Below, piece after piece: positions 10,269 to 19,838 of a stretch of DNA of 64,000 bases (within the stretch, counting starts at the first letter, position 1; every line of letters begins with the position of its first letter). A model generated the notes under the pieces. That model was not told the DNA's origin. It made no database searches and saw nothing but the letters and a program-made list of their open reading frames with translations. The position numbers and the translations under genes were made by a program. Source of the DNA: Blumeriella jaapii (taxonomy: Eukaryota > Ascomycota > Leotiomycetes > Helotiales > Drepanopezizaceae); contig VWND01000015.1 in the NCBI GenBank assembly GCA_009599575.1, forward strand, positions 558,001 through 622,000, written 5' to 3'.

Positions 10269-11502
10269 TCTTTGTCTTTTCAGCGTGACGGCGGAGCAGC
10301 GTGGGACGGATGCGATCTGTACACAATGTACAGTATTTACTTCACTTTGGAGTCAGAGAGAGGAAAGTCAATTCGAGGTTCGGACTCGGCGTCGTCGTTT
10401 CTCCTCGTCGGCTATCTTCTTGCATAATCGTGAAGCGTTTTAATAGGGCTGTTAGCGACGTGAGGATCCTCCTTGAGGTCGTAAAATGAACGAGTTAACA
10501 TTCAGTCAGGGAAAGGGGTCGTAAACTTTGCACTTGGGAGAATACGAAGTAATCTGGGGTTTTTGGTCGATGCGTAGCACTAGAAGTTTCCCATTTTAAT
10601 TCGTCCCAGGCGAACTAAATCCCCCCATAAACCCAAATGGTGATTCCGGTACGAAGTACTTTACGATATTTACTAAGTACTATGGTACAGTACTGTATGT
10701 ACCACATACATACTGTATGATGTACACGGTTGCCCTTCCAGATGTTCCAAATTTAGAGTCCCCCGCCGTGGCGCTTGGCCAAGCTGCCACTGGTGACAGC
10801 GGCACCAATGCTGGCTCATGTAGAGCATTCACGCCCTTCGTATGTGGAAACCATTGTGTTTCGGGTTGTGATCTTGACTTCGTTTGTCCAAGCCCTTGAG
10901 ATGCAAGAGAACGACGCCAGATTGGGAGCTCGAGTCAAACTGACGCGAGAACATTCATCACAGTACAGTCAGTACCAGCCTCGTCTCGGTACTGTACACA
11001 GGAGCGAGGAAGACCACTTGGCTCTCAGCGATGGCAGCACCGCGTGCCATGCAAGAAAGTGTGCAATGCGGTACTGGATTGTGCTGTTCTACATCGTACA
11101 AGTAGACAAACGTCTACCAACTAACTACACATAGCAAATACAATTCTGGGGCTCGATGCGCTGTCGCCACCGTCCTACTCCTGCTCGCATGGTGACTTCG
11201 GAAATAACACAAAGAAAATCCGTAGCTCTCCTGGAAAAGCCGCCGACGAAACAAACCTAGCGTACCAACAAATCAGTGAACCCAGGTCCATGCGTGTCTA
11301 TCCATTTCTTCCAGTGCGCATACCCAACTCCCCTTGAACCAACTTTCATGACCGCCCCTCCCTGCTCCACCCGGTTGACCCGGAAACATACAAACACCGT
11401 TAAAGCAGTCATCGAAAACTCATTACACAATGTGATATAAAACTCGTAAAAAAACTCGGGTATCGTCGCTCTGACACTTATTGAATGCTCGTAACGTCGT
11501 GA
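10269..11502. other. Displaced P450 upstream region and intergenic DNA
   Basis: By the target-site logic this is the original 5' flank of the P450, now 6.2 kb away. It holds a GTAC-rich palindromic cluster at 10650-10725 and a second near 10965-11000. Open frames here (for example 10775-11134, +) have no recognisable content. The right end is the 3' flank of the Whi5/Nrm1-like gene. Confidence 0.6.
10650..10725. repeat. GTAC-palindrome cluster
   Basis: Repeated TACAGTAC/GTACTGTA units including GGTACAGTACTGTATGTACC. The same motif recurs in at least seven other intergenic places in this window. Confidence 0.7.
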
Positions 11503-12705
11503 TCATGGCACTAGATCGCCGCCCAGTTGCATGCTATGCTTGGCTGCGCCAGGGCCATGGTCTCGCATGTTTGGACTGAGGATCGGGCTGTCGAAAGTGA
11601 GGTGTCTCCTAGCAATCGCGAGCGGGGTCTTGATGGTTCGCGGAGTTTTCGGCCACGTCTTCTGAGCTGGGCTTGGGGTGATGTTCACAAAGTCGGCAAA
11701 GTCGAAGCTCTGGCCAGGCGTGTTAGGATACAGATTTGAAAAGAAGCCCACACCGGCGCCTCCGGGGGTAGACATCATGGATGAGGGGAGAGCGGGAGTC
11801 TTTGGCGGCGGGGTCGATGGTGGTTGCATACGGGACCGAGTTGGGTTTGCGGGCGACGGCGAGGTTGCGAGGTACAACAGCAAATCCGCACCTTCTTCTG
11901 CCTTCCCACTCTTGCCGTGGGTCCGACGACCGAGGCTGCCTCGAACACGAATCGGAGATGGTGTGCGAGGTGGAGAGGAGCGGATGTCGAAGGAGTGTTC
12001 TGGCAGTGTGTTTTCCTCGTCGTCTGATCCTGCAGCAAAGTTGGAGTGTATATCGGGGAGATGAGAGCTTCCAGCGTAGAAGGAAAGGCCTGGACCCGAG
12101 GAAGTTGTGAAGTGTGCTTGCTTTCGGGGTTTGATGGGCGAAGATTGAGTGAATGGCTGGGAGGTACGCCCGGCACGAACTGAGCGGCGAGCTGTTGGCG
12201 AGGAACGAAATCTCTTGCGAGAACTTGCGCTGGAACTGGACGGCTCGAAGGTGAAGCTGCCGTGATCGATCGCGTTGAAGGTTCGCTTTCGGTACCCGGT
12301 TCCACTGCTGCTTGGTTCGATCTGATCGGAGAAGATGGCTCGGCCCTTCAGGGGAGAGCTCATAAGGTTTCTCGAATTCGAATAACGGAAGTCAGAAGCG
12401 GCGCTCGACGACGAATCCGACAGCACTCCGCTCGATGTCGGTCTTCTTCTCTTCAGCTCCTCGTCGACCTTCGGCTCAATGTTGTCAAGAGTGAGGTCCT
12501 CCCATCCGTGTGCGGCTTTGAACTGTGCAAGCGCAAGCCGGGCCTTGAGTTTCCGACCGATCTAAAGTACTCGGTCAGCCTCAGCCCCGAGCCACCTTTC
12601 GAGGAGACTGGGCGGATATGTGTGTCATACCTTGCCAACCTCCGCCCGCTTCAAGACTGCGTCTGCAACGGCCTCGGGTTGTTTCTTCGTCCAAGGGGAC
12701 GCCAT
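11503..12705 (-). CDS. Whi5/Nrm1-family G1/S transcriptional repressor
   Basis: Two exons, 12705-12631 and 12561-11503, joined by a 69-nt GT-AG intron, give 377 aa. The protein starts MASPWTKKQPEAV. Just after the junction it has GRKLKARLALAQFKAAHGW, the short conserved helix of the Whi5/Nrm1 domain. The middle is Ser/Pro-rich with many SP/TP sites (SSPPRTPSPIR, STPPPKTPA) expected for CDK-regulated repressors. Near the C-terminus DLLLYLATSPSPAN and FDFADFVNITPSPAQ resemble the motifs by which Whi5/Nrm1 proteins bind SBF/MBF. By family, it would restrain G1/S genes in the nucleus and be relieved or set by Cln-CDK. The sequence does not tell whether it acts like Whi5 or Nrm1. The ATG at 12705 follows no nearby in-frame start and its context (AAGATGG) is good. 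Confidence 0.82.
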
Positions 12706-13825
12706 CTTCTCGAATGCAAGCGCTGTTGCTCCGAAGTCGCAGCTTGCGCAGCCGTGGGAGCAGAGTATTCAGGGTACGGGCGCGATGGGGGATCAGCGTC
12801 GAGGGTTGAAGCAGGAGGGGTGTTGAGAGGAATTAAGTAGGCAAGGTGGTCGGGGTCGGTCGGGGTGGGCCTGGCTCTCGGGCGGAGAAAGGATTCGAGG
12901 TTTCCCTTGGTCAATCGATGAAACAAATTAAGCAGCAACGGCTGTTCCGAGCGGAGAAAGTGGAGCGGAGTGGCGTCGAAGGGTTCGAGGAAGACGACGA
13001 AAGGATTGTTGTGGTGGGAGGTGAGGGTGAGGGTGAAGGTGCAGGTGCAGGTGAAAATGAGGGTGAAGGTGAAGCAAATTGAAGGCTTGATTGAACAAGT
13101 CAGTAAACATACCTTGGCCGCTAATGAGCTGGCTTACATAAGACAGCCCGTGCATTCTTCGCAGATTCGACTGGGAGGATCAATGATGATGATAATGATT
13201 TTGATAATGATGATGATGATGATGAATGATATCGAGAAAGAAAAGCATATCGGTTTGGAGCAGCAGAATCCGAAGCAAGAACAAAAAGAGCCTCTTATCT
13301 AATGTGCCGGCAGCTAGTCAGTCAGACAGCCACAATGCTTGTACAGTACGTGCTATCTGTAAGTGCTGTGTGCACTGTATCTGTAGAAGCTACGAAATGT
13401 TCCTGTGAATTCAATTCAATTCAATTCAATTCACTTCAATTCAATTCCATTCCATCCCATCTTTTTCATCCCTGGATGCAATCACGTTCTTCAACTCACC
13501 GCAGTCCTCACTCGGTACTCGTCATTTTCCGGGATCTTTGCAACCGCCTGATCCAATCCCATTCAGTCCGGTGAGAGCTGTTGCACCCCTCCGCTCCGTT
13601 CCGCACCCACTCACGGCGCCTACCCTACCTTCCTTGCCTTGCCATCTCGTCACTCCTCTCCTCCTCTCCTCATCTCCTCCTCCACCTCCTCATCCAACAA
13701 CAACAATTCCTCGGAAGTGCCAGCTTCCGCAAACACACGCTCGTTTTGGGTATGGTTTCCGGCCGTGTCCCCATCGCATGCCATCGAGATCGATACCTAA
13801 CATGGCCCAGATATCGACGTACATC
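12706..13825. other. Divergent promoter region, microsatellite-rich
   Basis: Separates the Whi5/Nrm1-like gene (-) and the metalloprotease (+). It has GGTGAGGGTGAAGGTGCAGGTG-like repeats (about 13020-13070), a (GAT)n-type tract (about 13180-13225), an AATTC pentamer array (about 13408-13450) and a CT-rich tract (about 13640-13700). An open frame continuing upstream of the chosen metalloprotease start is Pro/Ser-rich and probably 5' UTR. Confidence 0.6.
13408..13452. repeat. AATTC pentanucleotide microsatellite
   Basis: About eight tandem copies of AATTC with a few changes. Lies 370 bp before the metalloprotease start. Confidence 0.85.
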
Positions 13826-16348
13826 ATGGCACCCTCGTTCCTGAGAGATCTGCGACGGCGCTCCAGGGCCAGCTTCAAGACGAGCAAATCAACCGACGGA
13901 TCCTCTTCGAGTAACGAAGCGACGGGCTCGACGCCTTCGACCTCGACCTTGAACTCGGCCGGCGGGCATGAGAACAAGTCTCCCCAGCTCACGTCTTCGA
14001 ATTCAGCCTCGAACTTGGCAGCGCTGGATTCCGCTATTCCACCTCTGCCTAGACGACCGACCGTCCAGATATCCCCTTCTACCAGGCATAGTACCGTAGG
14101 AAGCGTGTCGGGTTTGACGGGCCTGGGAGCACCAGCACAGAACTCTTCGCTACCTACTTCGCCGTATGCCCCACGAGTGACAAGCATTGCGGACAACACT
14201 TGGGTATATGATGCGCCTTTCGTGGAGAACGGGTAGGGCTAATGGTCATTAGGTCTCGCAAAAAATACTGTCAGTCTACGGGGTGATTGCGGATCCAGCA
14301 CTCCAACCCCTGGAAGGCTCTGTGATGGTCAAGAGGATCGATGATGGGTTTCCTGCGACAGAATGGCCTGTATGTGAATCACACTTCAAAGCGCTCGTAT
14401 ACCTGTTACCCGGGCCGAACAAATTGAGGTTCGACTTTACGTCGCCAAAGCTTGCCAACAACAACACGGGCAATCCAATCCACTCGTCATACTTGACTGT
14501 ACACATGATTCCCCCACTCGCATCCCCGCCATTGCAGCTTGTAATTCTGATGGGTAAGGATTCCCCAGGGACCTTTGATGCTTGCCCTCAGCGCGTGGAG
14601 AGGGAAGGCAACAACCTGGAGACTGCAGTCAAGAAATTCCGCATGGCAGCCTATCTCTGGCAAGCCTTTACGGTGAGTCTCGAAGTAACGTGGGTGAGCC
14701 TTGAAGGCTGACCTTGTGCAGGCCGAGCAGATGTATCGGAACAAACTTGGGAGACGTTGCTGGAGGGTAGAGGAGGAATGGACGAACGGGACAGCAAGCT
14801 GTCGCGACCAGGCTAACGGGGTCATGCGGTCTGAAGCTAGGATTCACGTTGTGCGATGTTCGAAGACCGTGGCCGAGCTCCGTGACCTGGACCTGGCACA
14901 ACAGAATCCCAAGGCTCAGCATAGTGGGGAACTGTTTAGCATCGCCCTCGAAGCTGTGAAGGACTACTTCAAGCCGTTGCCCGGTCAGAAGCAGTATGTG
15001 TCGGTGCTCCTACTGGACGCACATTGGGACAAGGAACAGAACATGATCACTGGCCATGCTGCTCTTGGGGGTGGCTCAGGCGAGATCCAACTAGCCATCT
15101 GTGGATCTCATGCTCTACAGAGCTACCCGAGCAACTTCGAAGAAGTGGTCGCGGCATTCTCGGACTGCACACCAACAGATATGAACTATGTTGCAAACGA
15201 CTGCAACGAATCTGGCAGCAGTTGGGAAGCAGCCAATGTAGGGATCGGCGCTCACCTACACGAAACGGGGCATTTATTCGGCTGTCCACACCAACAATCA
15301 GGAGTAATGTTGCGTGATTATGTCAAATTCGGCAGGTCCTTCATCACACGAGAGTGTTATTCGACAAGAACAAATTCGAAAGGGGGGCTAGTGTTGCTGA
15401 ATGACGAATGCACGTGGCATCGTCTCGACCTCTTGAGATTCAAGGCTCACCCGTCTTTCGCGTTACCTGGAGACCCTCCTCGACACAGCGACGATTCTGT
15501 CCAGGCATGGCCCGTCGATAATGGCATCGTTTGTATCACCGCCCCTTCTGGAATCGCGTATATCGAAATTTACACCGAGAGCGATGACACGTGCAAATAC
15601 TGGCAGGAGTTTGGCGATGGACCAAACAACATAATTCAGAAACAGAAGGATTTGACGGAGGCAGAACTGCGTGCCCGTTTGCCAGAAGATCGAAAAAAAT
15701 CCAAGATGAGATTAAGTATCAAATCAGTCGCGGGCGGAAGCCACGAGATTGAAGATTTTACTGTCTTGGCCTCCAAGGCGTCAAGAGTCAAGTTGCCGAC
15801 TGGACAAATCGCATTCCGGAGCCGCAAGTTGGGCCTGTCACAGATGGAAGACTCAATCCCCGCTCAAGTCATTTTGCATAGCGCAATTGAGCAGACAATG
15901 CTCTTGACCCAGGTCAAGTTCTACCACGGCAACTCGCTGGATGGCGTCGAATTCTGCTACGAGGATGCAACTTCTCAGTTGTTTGGCACGCGAGGCGGAG
16001 CGCCAGGGTGCAGCGAATTTCACTTGGGTAAGGAACGCCAGAAGACATGCGCCTGCCATAACTGACCAGTTTCAGATACCCGCAAAGGCGAATACATCAC
16101 CGGATTCTACGTCCGAAGCGGATTCTGGATAGATGGTCTTGCCGTGATCACAAGTTTAGGTCGAAAGTCGCCCGTGTATGGCAATGCTCATGGTGGATCT
16201 GGGTGAGAAGTGGTCTTTGTCCCTCAGGAATAATTGCTGATTGTCGTCTAGTTGCACATTGATGCCTCCTAGAGGCTACGGCGTTGTTGGCGTTTATGGC
16301 TCATCTGGCGCATGGGTTGACGGGTTCGGGATTCTCATCTCACGTTGA
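13826..16348 (+). CDS. Zincin-type metalloprotease with C-terminal jacalin-like domain (yeast YIL108W family)
   Basis: Five exons: 13826-14203, 14253-14672, 14722-16027, 16076-16202, 16252-16348, giving 775 aa. The N-terminus (MAPSFLRDLRRRSRASFK) is basic and followed by about 100 residues of Ser-rich low complexity. The catalytic motif HETGHLFGCPH (HExxHxxGxxH, rebuilt without gaps in exon 3 near base 15260) is that of a metzincin-like zinc protease; a conserved ALGGGSGEIQLAICGSHALQ block precedes it. The last two exons code a jacalin-type lectin fold (GFYVRSGFWIDGLAV, then GSSGAWVDGFGIL). The family is widespread in fungi and its substrate is not known to me. No signal peptide is visible, so it is probably intracellular. 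Start uncertain: MAQISTYI at 13802 is in frame upstream; MAPSFL was preferred for its resemblance to family N-termini. Confidence 0.85.
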
Positions 16349-17170
16349 TATGTATCGACCAGCGGACCACGACGTCGGGATCTAATTCTAACCCCTTTCT
16401 TGACTCACGGCATGATGAACAGCACAGCGGATAATCGGAACTGGGCGTTAAATATATGAGTGGTTATCATAATGTACCATTGGATGTGGAGGGATGAGTA
16501 GGGTATCGCTACGTTGCGCAGGATATGCCGCGACTCCGGCTCGTGAAGAGGCGCGTAAGCGGAGAGGCGCAACGGAGGATGGCAAGCAGGGCTACATACA
16601 GGCATAGAGGATTTGCCGATTTCTCCATCATACGGAGATGTGGATATACTATCACGCTCAGCGACTAATGTATAATTTGGCAACACTTCTCCGTGGGGCA
16701 ATCCTAGCTACAGTACATCTTCACTTCCGTGCTCTTCTTGTCGAGCCTCGAAATCTTCCATGTATCGAACATTGCCTGTTTGAATTCTACTGCACTCGCC
16801 TGCAGACGGCAGTATTACTCCGCTAGCACGTACTGATAGTATTGTACTGTATGTACTTACGTATATAGTTACTGTACTTGTACTGTACAGGTATAAGTAC
16901 TGTACAGTACCGTAGGTAGGTACTTACTTGCTCTGAAACTGGATCTGTGGCGCAGGTGGCTCAGGTTTTCGCCATGACGTTGGCCGAAGCGCTTCTGTCA
17001 CTCGCTCCGCCCCGCCAGCATCACTACTTCTACCTAGCTACATAAGTAGATACTCCACTGTGGTATCTACTTTGCCAACTTTCTTCTTTACCTCGACTAT
17101 TGCAACACGACCTAGTCACGATAACACCTATTCCACGATTGCGCACGGCACAAATACAACTACATACAGA
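16349..17170. other. Intergenic; GTAC cluster and PSS promoter
   Basis: No gene seen. It carries the densest GTAC-palindrome cluster of this half of the window (16826-16923). The last 100 bases, with CACGA and TCACGATAACACC before the ATG, are the 5' flank of phosphatidylserine synthase. Confidence 0.65.
16826..16923. repeat. GTAC-palindrome cluster in PSS upstream region
   Basis: A run of overlapping TACTGTAC, TTGTACTGTACAGGT and AGTACTGTACAGTACC units over about 98 bp, 250 bp upstream of the phosphatidylserine synthase ATG. Confidence 0.8.
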
Positions 17171-18057
17171 ATGTCAAAACGAGCTGGCTCCGCGGTCTCG
17201 AACGGCGCGGTGAAGGACACTGCCGGTGAACCTGGTATGTGAGATGCTGAAACCTGGATTCAACTGAGAGCCACACTGACCTGGCGTAGTCGTTGACAAG
17301 CAGAAGAAGATGCTTACTGAGGATGTTGGGCACTTTTCCTTGATTAAAGCGCTTCACATGGCTGATTTTATCACCGAGCTGAACGGTAGGAGCTAGACCA
17401 TCCTCGTCGAGATAGACATGCTAATGGTACTTTCTAGGGTTTTGCGGTGTCATGTCCATCTTCTCTGCCATGCGCTATTGTTTGGGCTCACCTGACGACC
17501 ACGGCAACCTCTGGGCAGCTCTAGCATTCATGCCCTTTGGCCTATTCTTCGATTTCATGGATGGCAAGGTCGCGAGATGGCGAAAGAAGAGTAGTTTGAT
17601 GGGGCAGGAGCTGGATTCTTTGGCAGATTTGGTACAGCCTCCTCTCGCTACTTTTCACACAAACCATGAAGCTCATAAATGTATCCAGATCTCTTTTGGG
17701 GTCGCTCCCGCAGCCTCAGCCTTCGCCATCGGCCTCCGCACGCCCGTCGACCACCTCCTCCTCACCTGTTTCGTCCTCTGCGGTCTGACGCGCCTCGCTC
17801 GCTTCAACATCACCGTCGGCAACGTTCCCAAGGACGCTTCTGGAAAGAGCAAATACTTCGAAGGCACCCCAATCCCTACGTCGCTCTCCATCGCTGCCCT
17901 CATGTCTTATTGGGTCAGCAAGGGCTGGGTACTGGAGGACTTGCCGTTAGGAACTTGGGCTACGGGTACTAGCTTTGAGTTCCACCCTATTGTGGGACTT
18001 TTCATTCTAAGTGGCATTGGTATGACGAGTAAGACAATTCATATCCCGAAGCCTTAG
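17171..18057 (+). CDS. CHO1: CDP-diacylglycerol-serine O-phosphatidyltransferase (phosphatidylserine synthase)
   Basis: Four exons: 17171-17234, 17290-17385, 17438-17631, 17689-18057, giving 240 aa. It makes phosphatidylserine from CDP-diacylglycerol and serine in the ER membrane, the entry to the PS-PE-PC route. The CDP-alcohol phosphotransferase signature is complete: DGKVARW, then a Gly eight residues on, then DSLAD (DGxxARx8Gx3Dx3D), split by intron 3 between L and I of DSLADLISFG. Downstream are GLTRLARFN and the family block [11 protein letters not shown], then hydrophobic helices and the C-terminal SKTIHIPKP. The start [12 protein letters not shown] is the only suitable ATG. The length is slightly short of yeast Cho1 (276 aa) but usual for filamentous fungi. 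No frame break. Confidence 0.93.
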
Positions 18058-18728
18058 TTGCTTAGGTGAAGGGAGGGCCTGTCTAGGGGTGATGAGGGTA
18101 GTTCCTAGATTCTAGATGCAAAATGGCTATGGCAGGGTGGAGGGCAGGCAGCAGTATGGACTAAGGTGCGTTGCTATGATACCTCTCAGTCGGTGCTTTC
18201 GGAAAGAATGGAATAAATGCAACTAATGCTTGAAATTTCTTTTGATGCATCAAGGATTGTCCATATCCTCTAAAAAGGGTACAAGATACCTAAGTCACGG
18301 TCCCTATCTGGTTGAATTATCATGCTATTCTCGATATGTGAGAAACCGATGCATGACAGAAGCTCCGCACGAAATCTTGCTACGTGCAGGTATTTGACGC
18401 GTCCAGGCGAAAGCATCTGCATTTGAGGCAAATACCAGGGCAAGTGGACGTAGTATGTCATCTTCTCTTTGCCATTCAGCTCTTCAGGCCAATTTCCAAA
18501 GCCTGGTGCAGTCAAGCGAGAGTGCCACGCATAAGAGGCTGTCTGGCCACGGATGTCGCCCAGTAAACATGTGCTATCAATGTGGCCACAAGCCTCAAGG
18601 AAAGAACATCGGATACGGATTTCCGGCAGACTTTGTATTTTGTCATCCCATAGCACACCTTGGCAAGTACACCTTTCATGAACCTTGAACGCCGCGATAT
18701 CCACACCGATATGACCCACTCATACTTT
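18058..18728. other. Convergent 3' flanks of PSS and GAR1
   Basis: No gene assigned. A 149-codon open frame on the minus strand (18270-18719) has no recognisable domain and lies in the expected 3' UTR of GAR1, so I treat it as chance. Confidence 0.55.
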
Positions 18729-19622
18729 CTATCCGCGACCTCGTGAGAACCCACGGCTAGCACCACCACGACCTCGGGGCGTGAAACCACCACCGCCTCC
18801 TCTTGAGAACCCTCCACTTCCACCACGACCGCCACGTCCCCCAGCGCTAAAAACCGCCTCTTCCTCTAGGAGCTCCTCTTGCGCCACCGCGTCCACCTCG
18901 CATCGGTCCTCCTCGGCCTCCTCTAGCACCTCCGGCTCGCTTGGGCTTTGCTGCTCCTGGGGGAGGTTTTGGCTTGGGAAGAAATTTCTCGAGGGGAAGG
19001 AGCTTATCGCCTCCAATGTAGAATTTGTCTCCGGATTTGAATGATGACGCTTGAATGCCGTCTGAGGGTTTGATTGAGAAGAAAACCTTTGAAGAGTTAG
19101 TAAAGATTTTGGGGGGTGTCTGGGGGTGTCTGAGGGTGTCTGACTTGATTGATGGGTCCTAGGATCTGTATACGCAATTAGCCGATGTTCTGCTCCAAAT
19201 TATGACCAGTCCTTGGAAAGAATTGTTAAATCTAGGGATTGGAAGAGGCTTACTTCATCTATTTTGCCAACTTGCGCCTTGTTCTGCAGGTAGATTGGTG
19301 CATTGAAGTATGGGATCTTTGTATTGGTGGATTCGCAGACGAGTTCACCCTCACAGCCGTGCTTGAAAACACCAACCTCTATTGCAACATTAGAGATGAT
19401 ATTGAATTCCGCATCGCAAATCTCTCACCTTGGACAGTATCCGGAGGTCCGTCTCGTGATTGAAAGCCACCACGTCCTAGGAAAACTGTCAGTCTCCGTT
19501 CTGGTTACGATGATCCAAATGAATTCCTCACCTCCGCGACCACCAAATCCGCCTCCGCCTCTACCACCTCCAAATGAATTAGCACCAGTCCCGCGACCGC
19601 GTGGTGCTCCTCGGAAAGACAT
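18729..19622 (-). CDS. GAR1: H/ACA snoRNP protein Gar1, with a one-base frame break in the C-terminal RGG domain
   Basis: Five exons: 19622-19532, 19476-19429, 19378-19254, 19165-19145 (only 21 nt), 19086 onward. Gar1 is a core subunit of H/ACA small nucleolar RNPs that pseudouridylate rRNA, with Cbf5, Nop10 and Nhp2 in the nucleolus. N-terminal RGG repeats ([14 protein letters not shown]) are followed by the central core [41 protein letters not shown] and [16 protein letters not shown], all highly conserved. The as-read frame stops at 18847-18849 (GGF-TAG) after the first half of the C-terminal RGG domain, giving 174 aa. The next frame continues with 35 more RGG-rich codons ([15 protein letters not shown]) to a TAG at 18729. 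The break sits in a five-T run (A run 18849-18853 on the plus strand): with four T the frame is continuous, 213 aa. This looks like a homopolymer indel. Confidence 0.9.
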
Positions 19623-19838
19623 TGTTGGGGAATCTGGTGGTTGTTCGCCAGAAGCTCGAAATAATCTGTGTAGCTAAAGTAAAGCTCGTAAAAAAGTTCC
19701 CGTCACACTAAGGAGTTTAAGGTTTAGCGTGACTAGACACGGTCCGCGAGTTGTAGCACAACTTCACAAGTTTGACTCACTCCGCGCGAGAGCCTCGAGT
19801 TCAACTACAACACAAAGATTTCGAGCCCGAGCCTAGCC

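Noticed and set aside
13538..13825. Upstream extension of the metalloprotease frame
   Set aside because: Pro/Ser/Thr-rich translation of a CT-rich leader; the MAPSFLRDLRRR start looks like the family N-terminus.
18270..18719. 149-codon open frame on the minus strand
   Set aside because: No domain, lies in the 3' flank of GAR1, and its composition follows local base content.
18847..18853. TTTTTAG in GAR1 as a 3' splice site
   Set aside because: No usable donor upstream that would keep the RGG repeats on both sides; a one-base indel explains it better.
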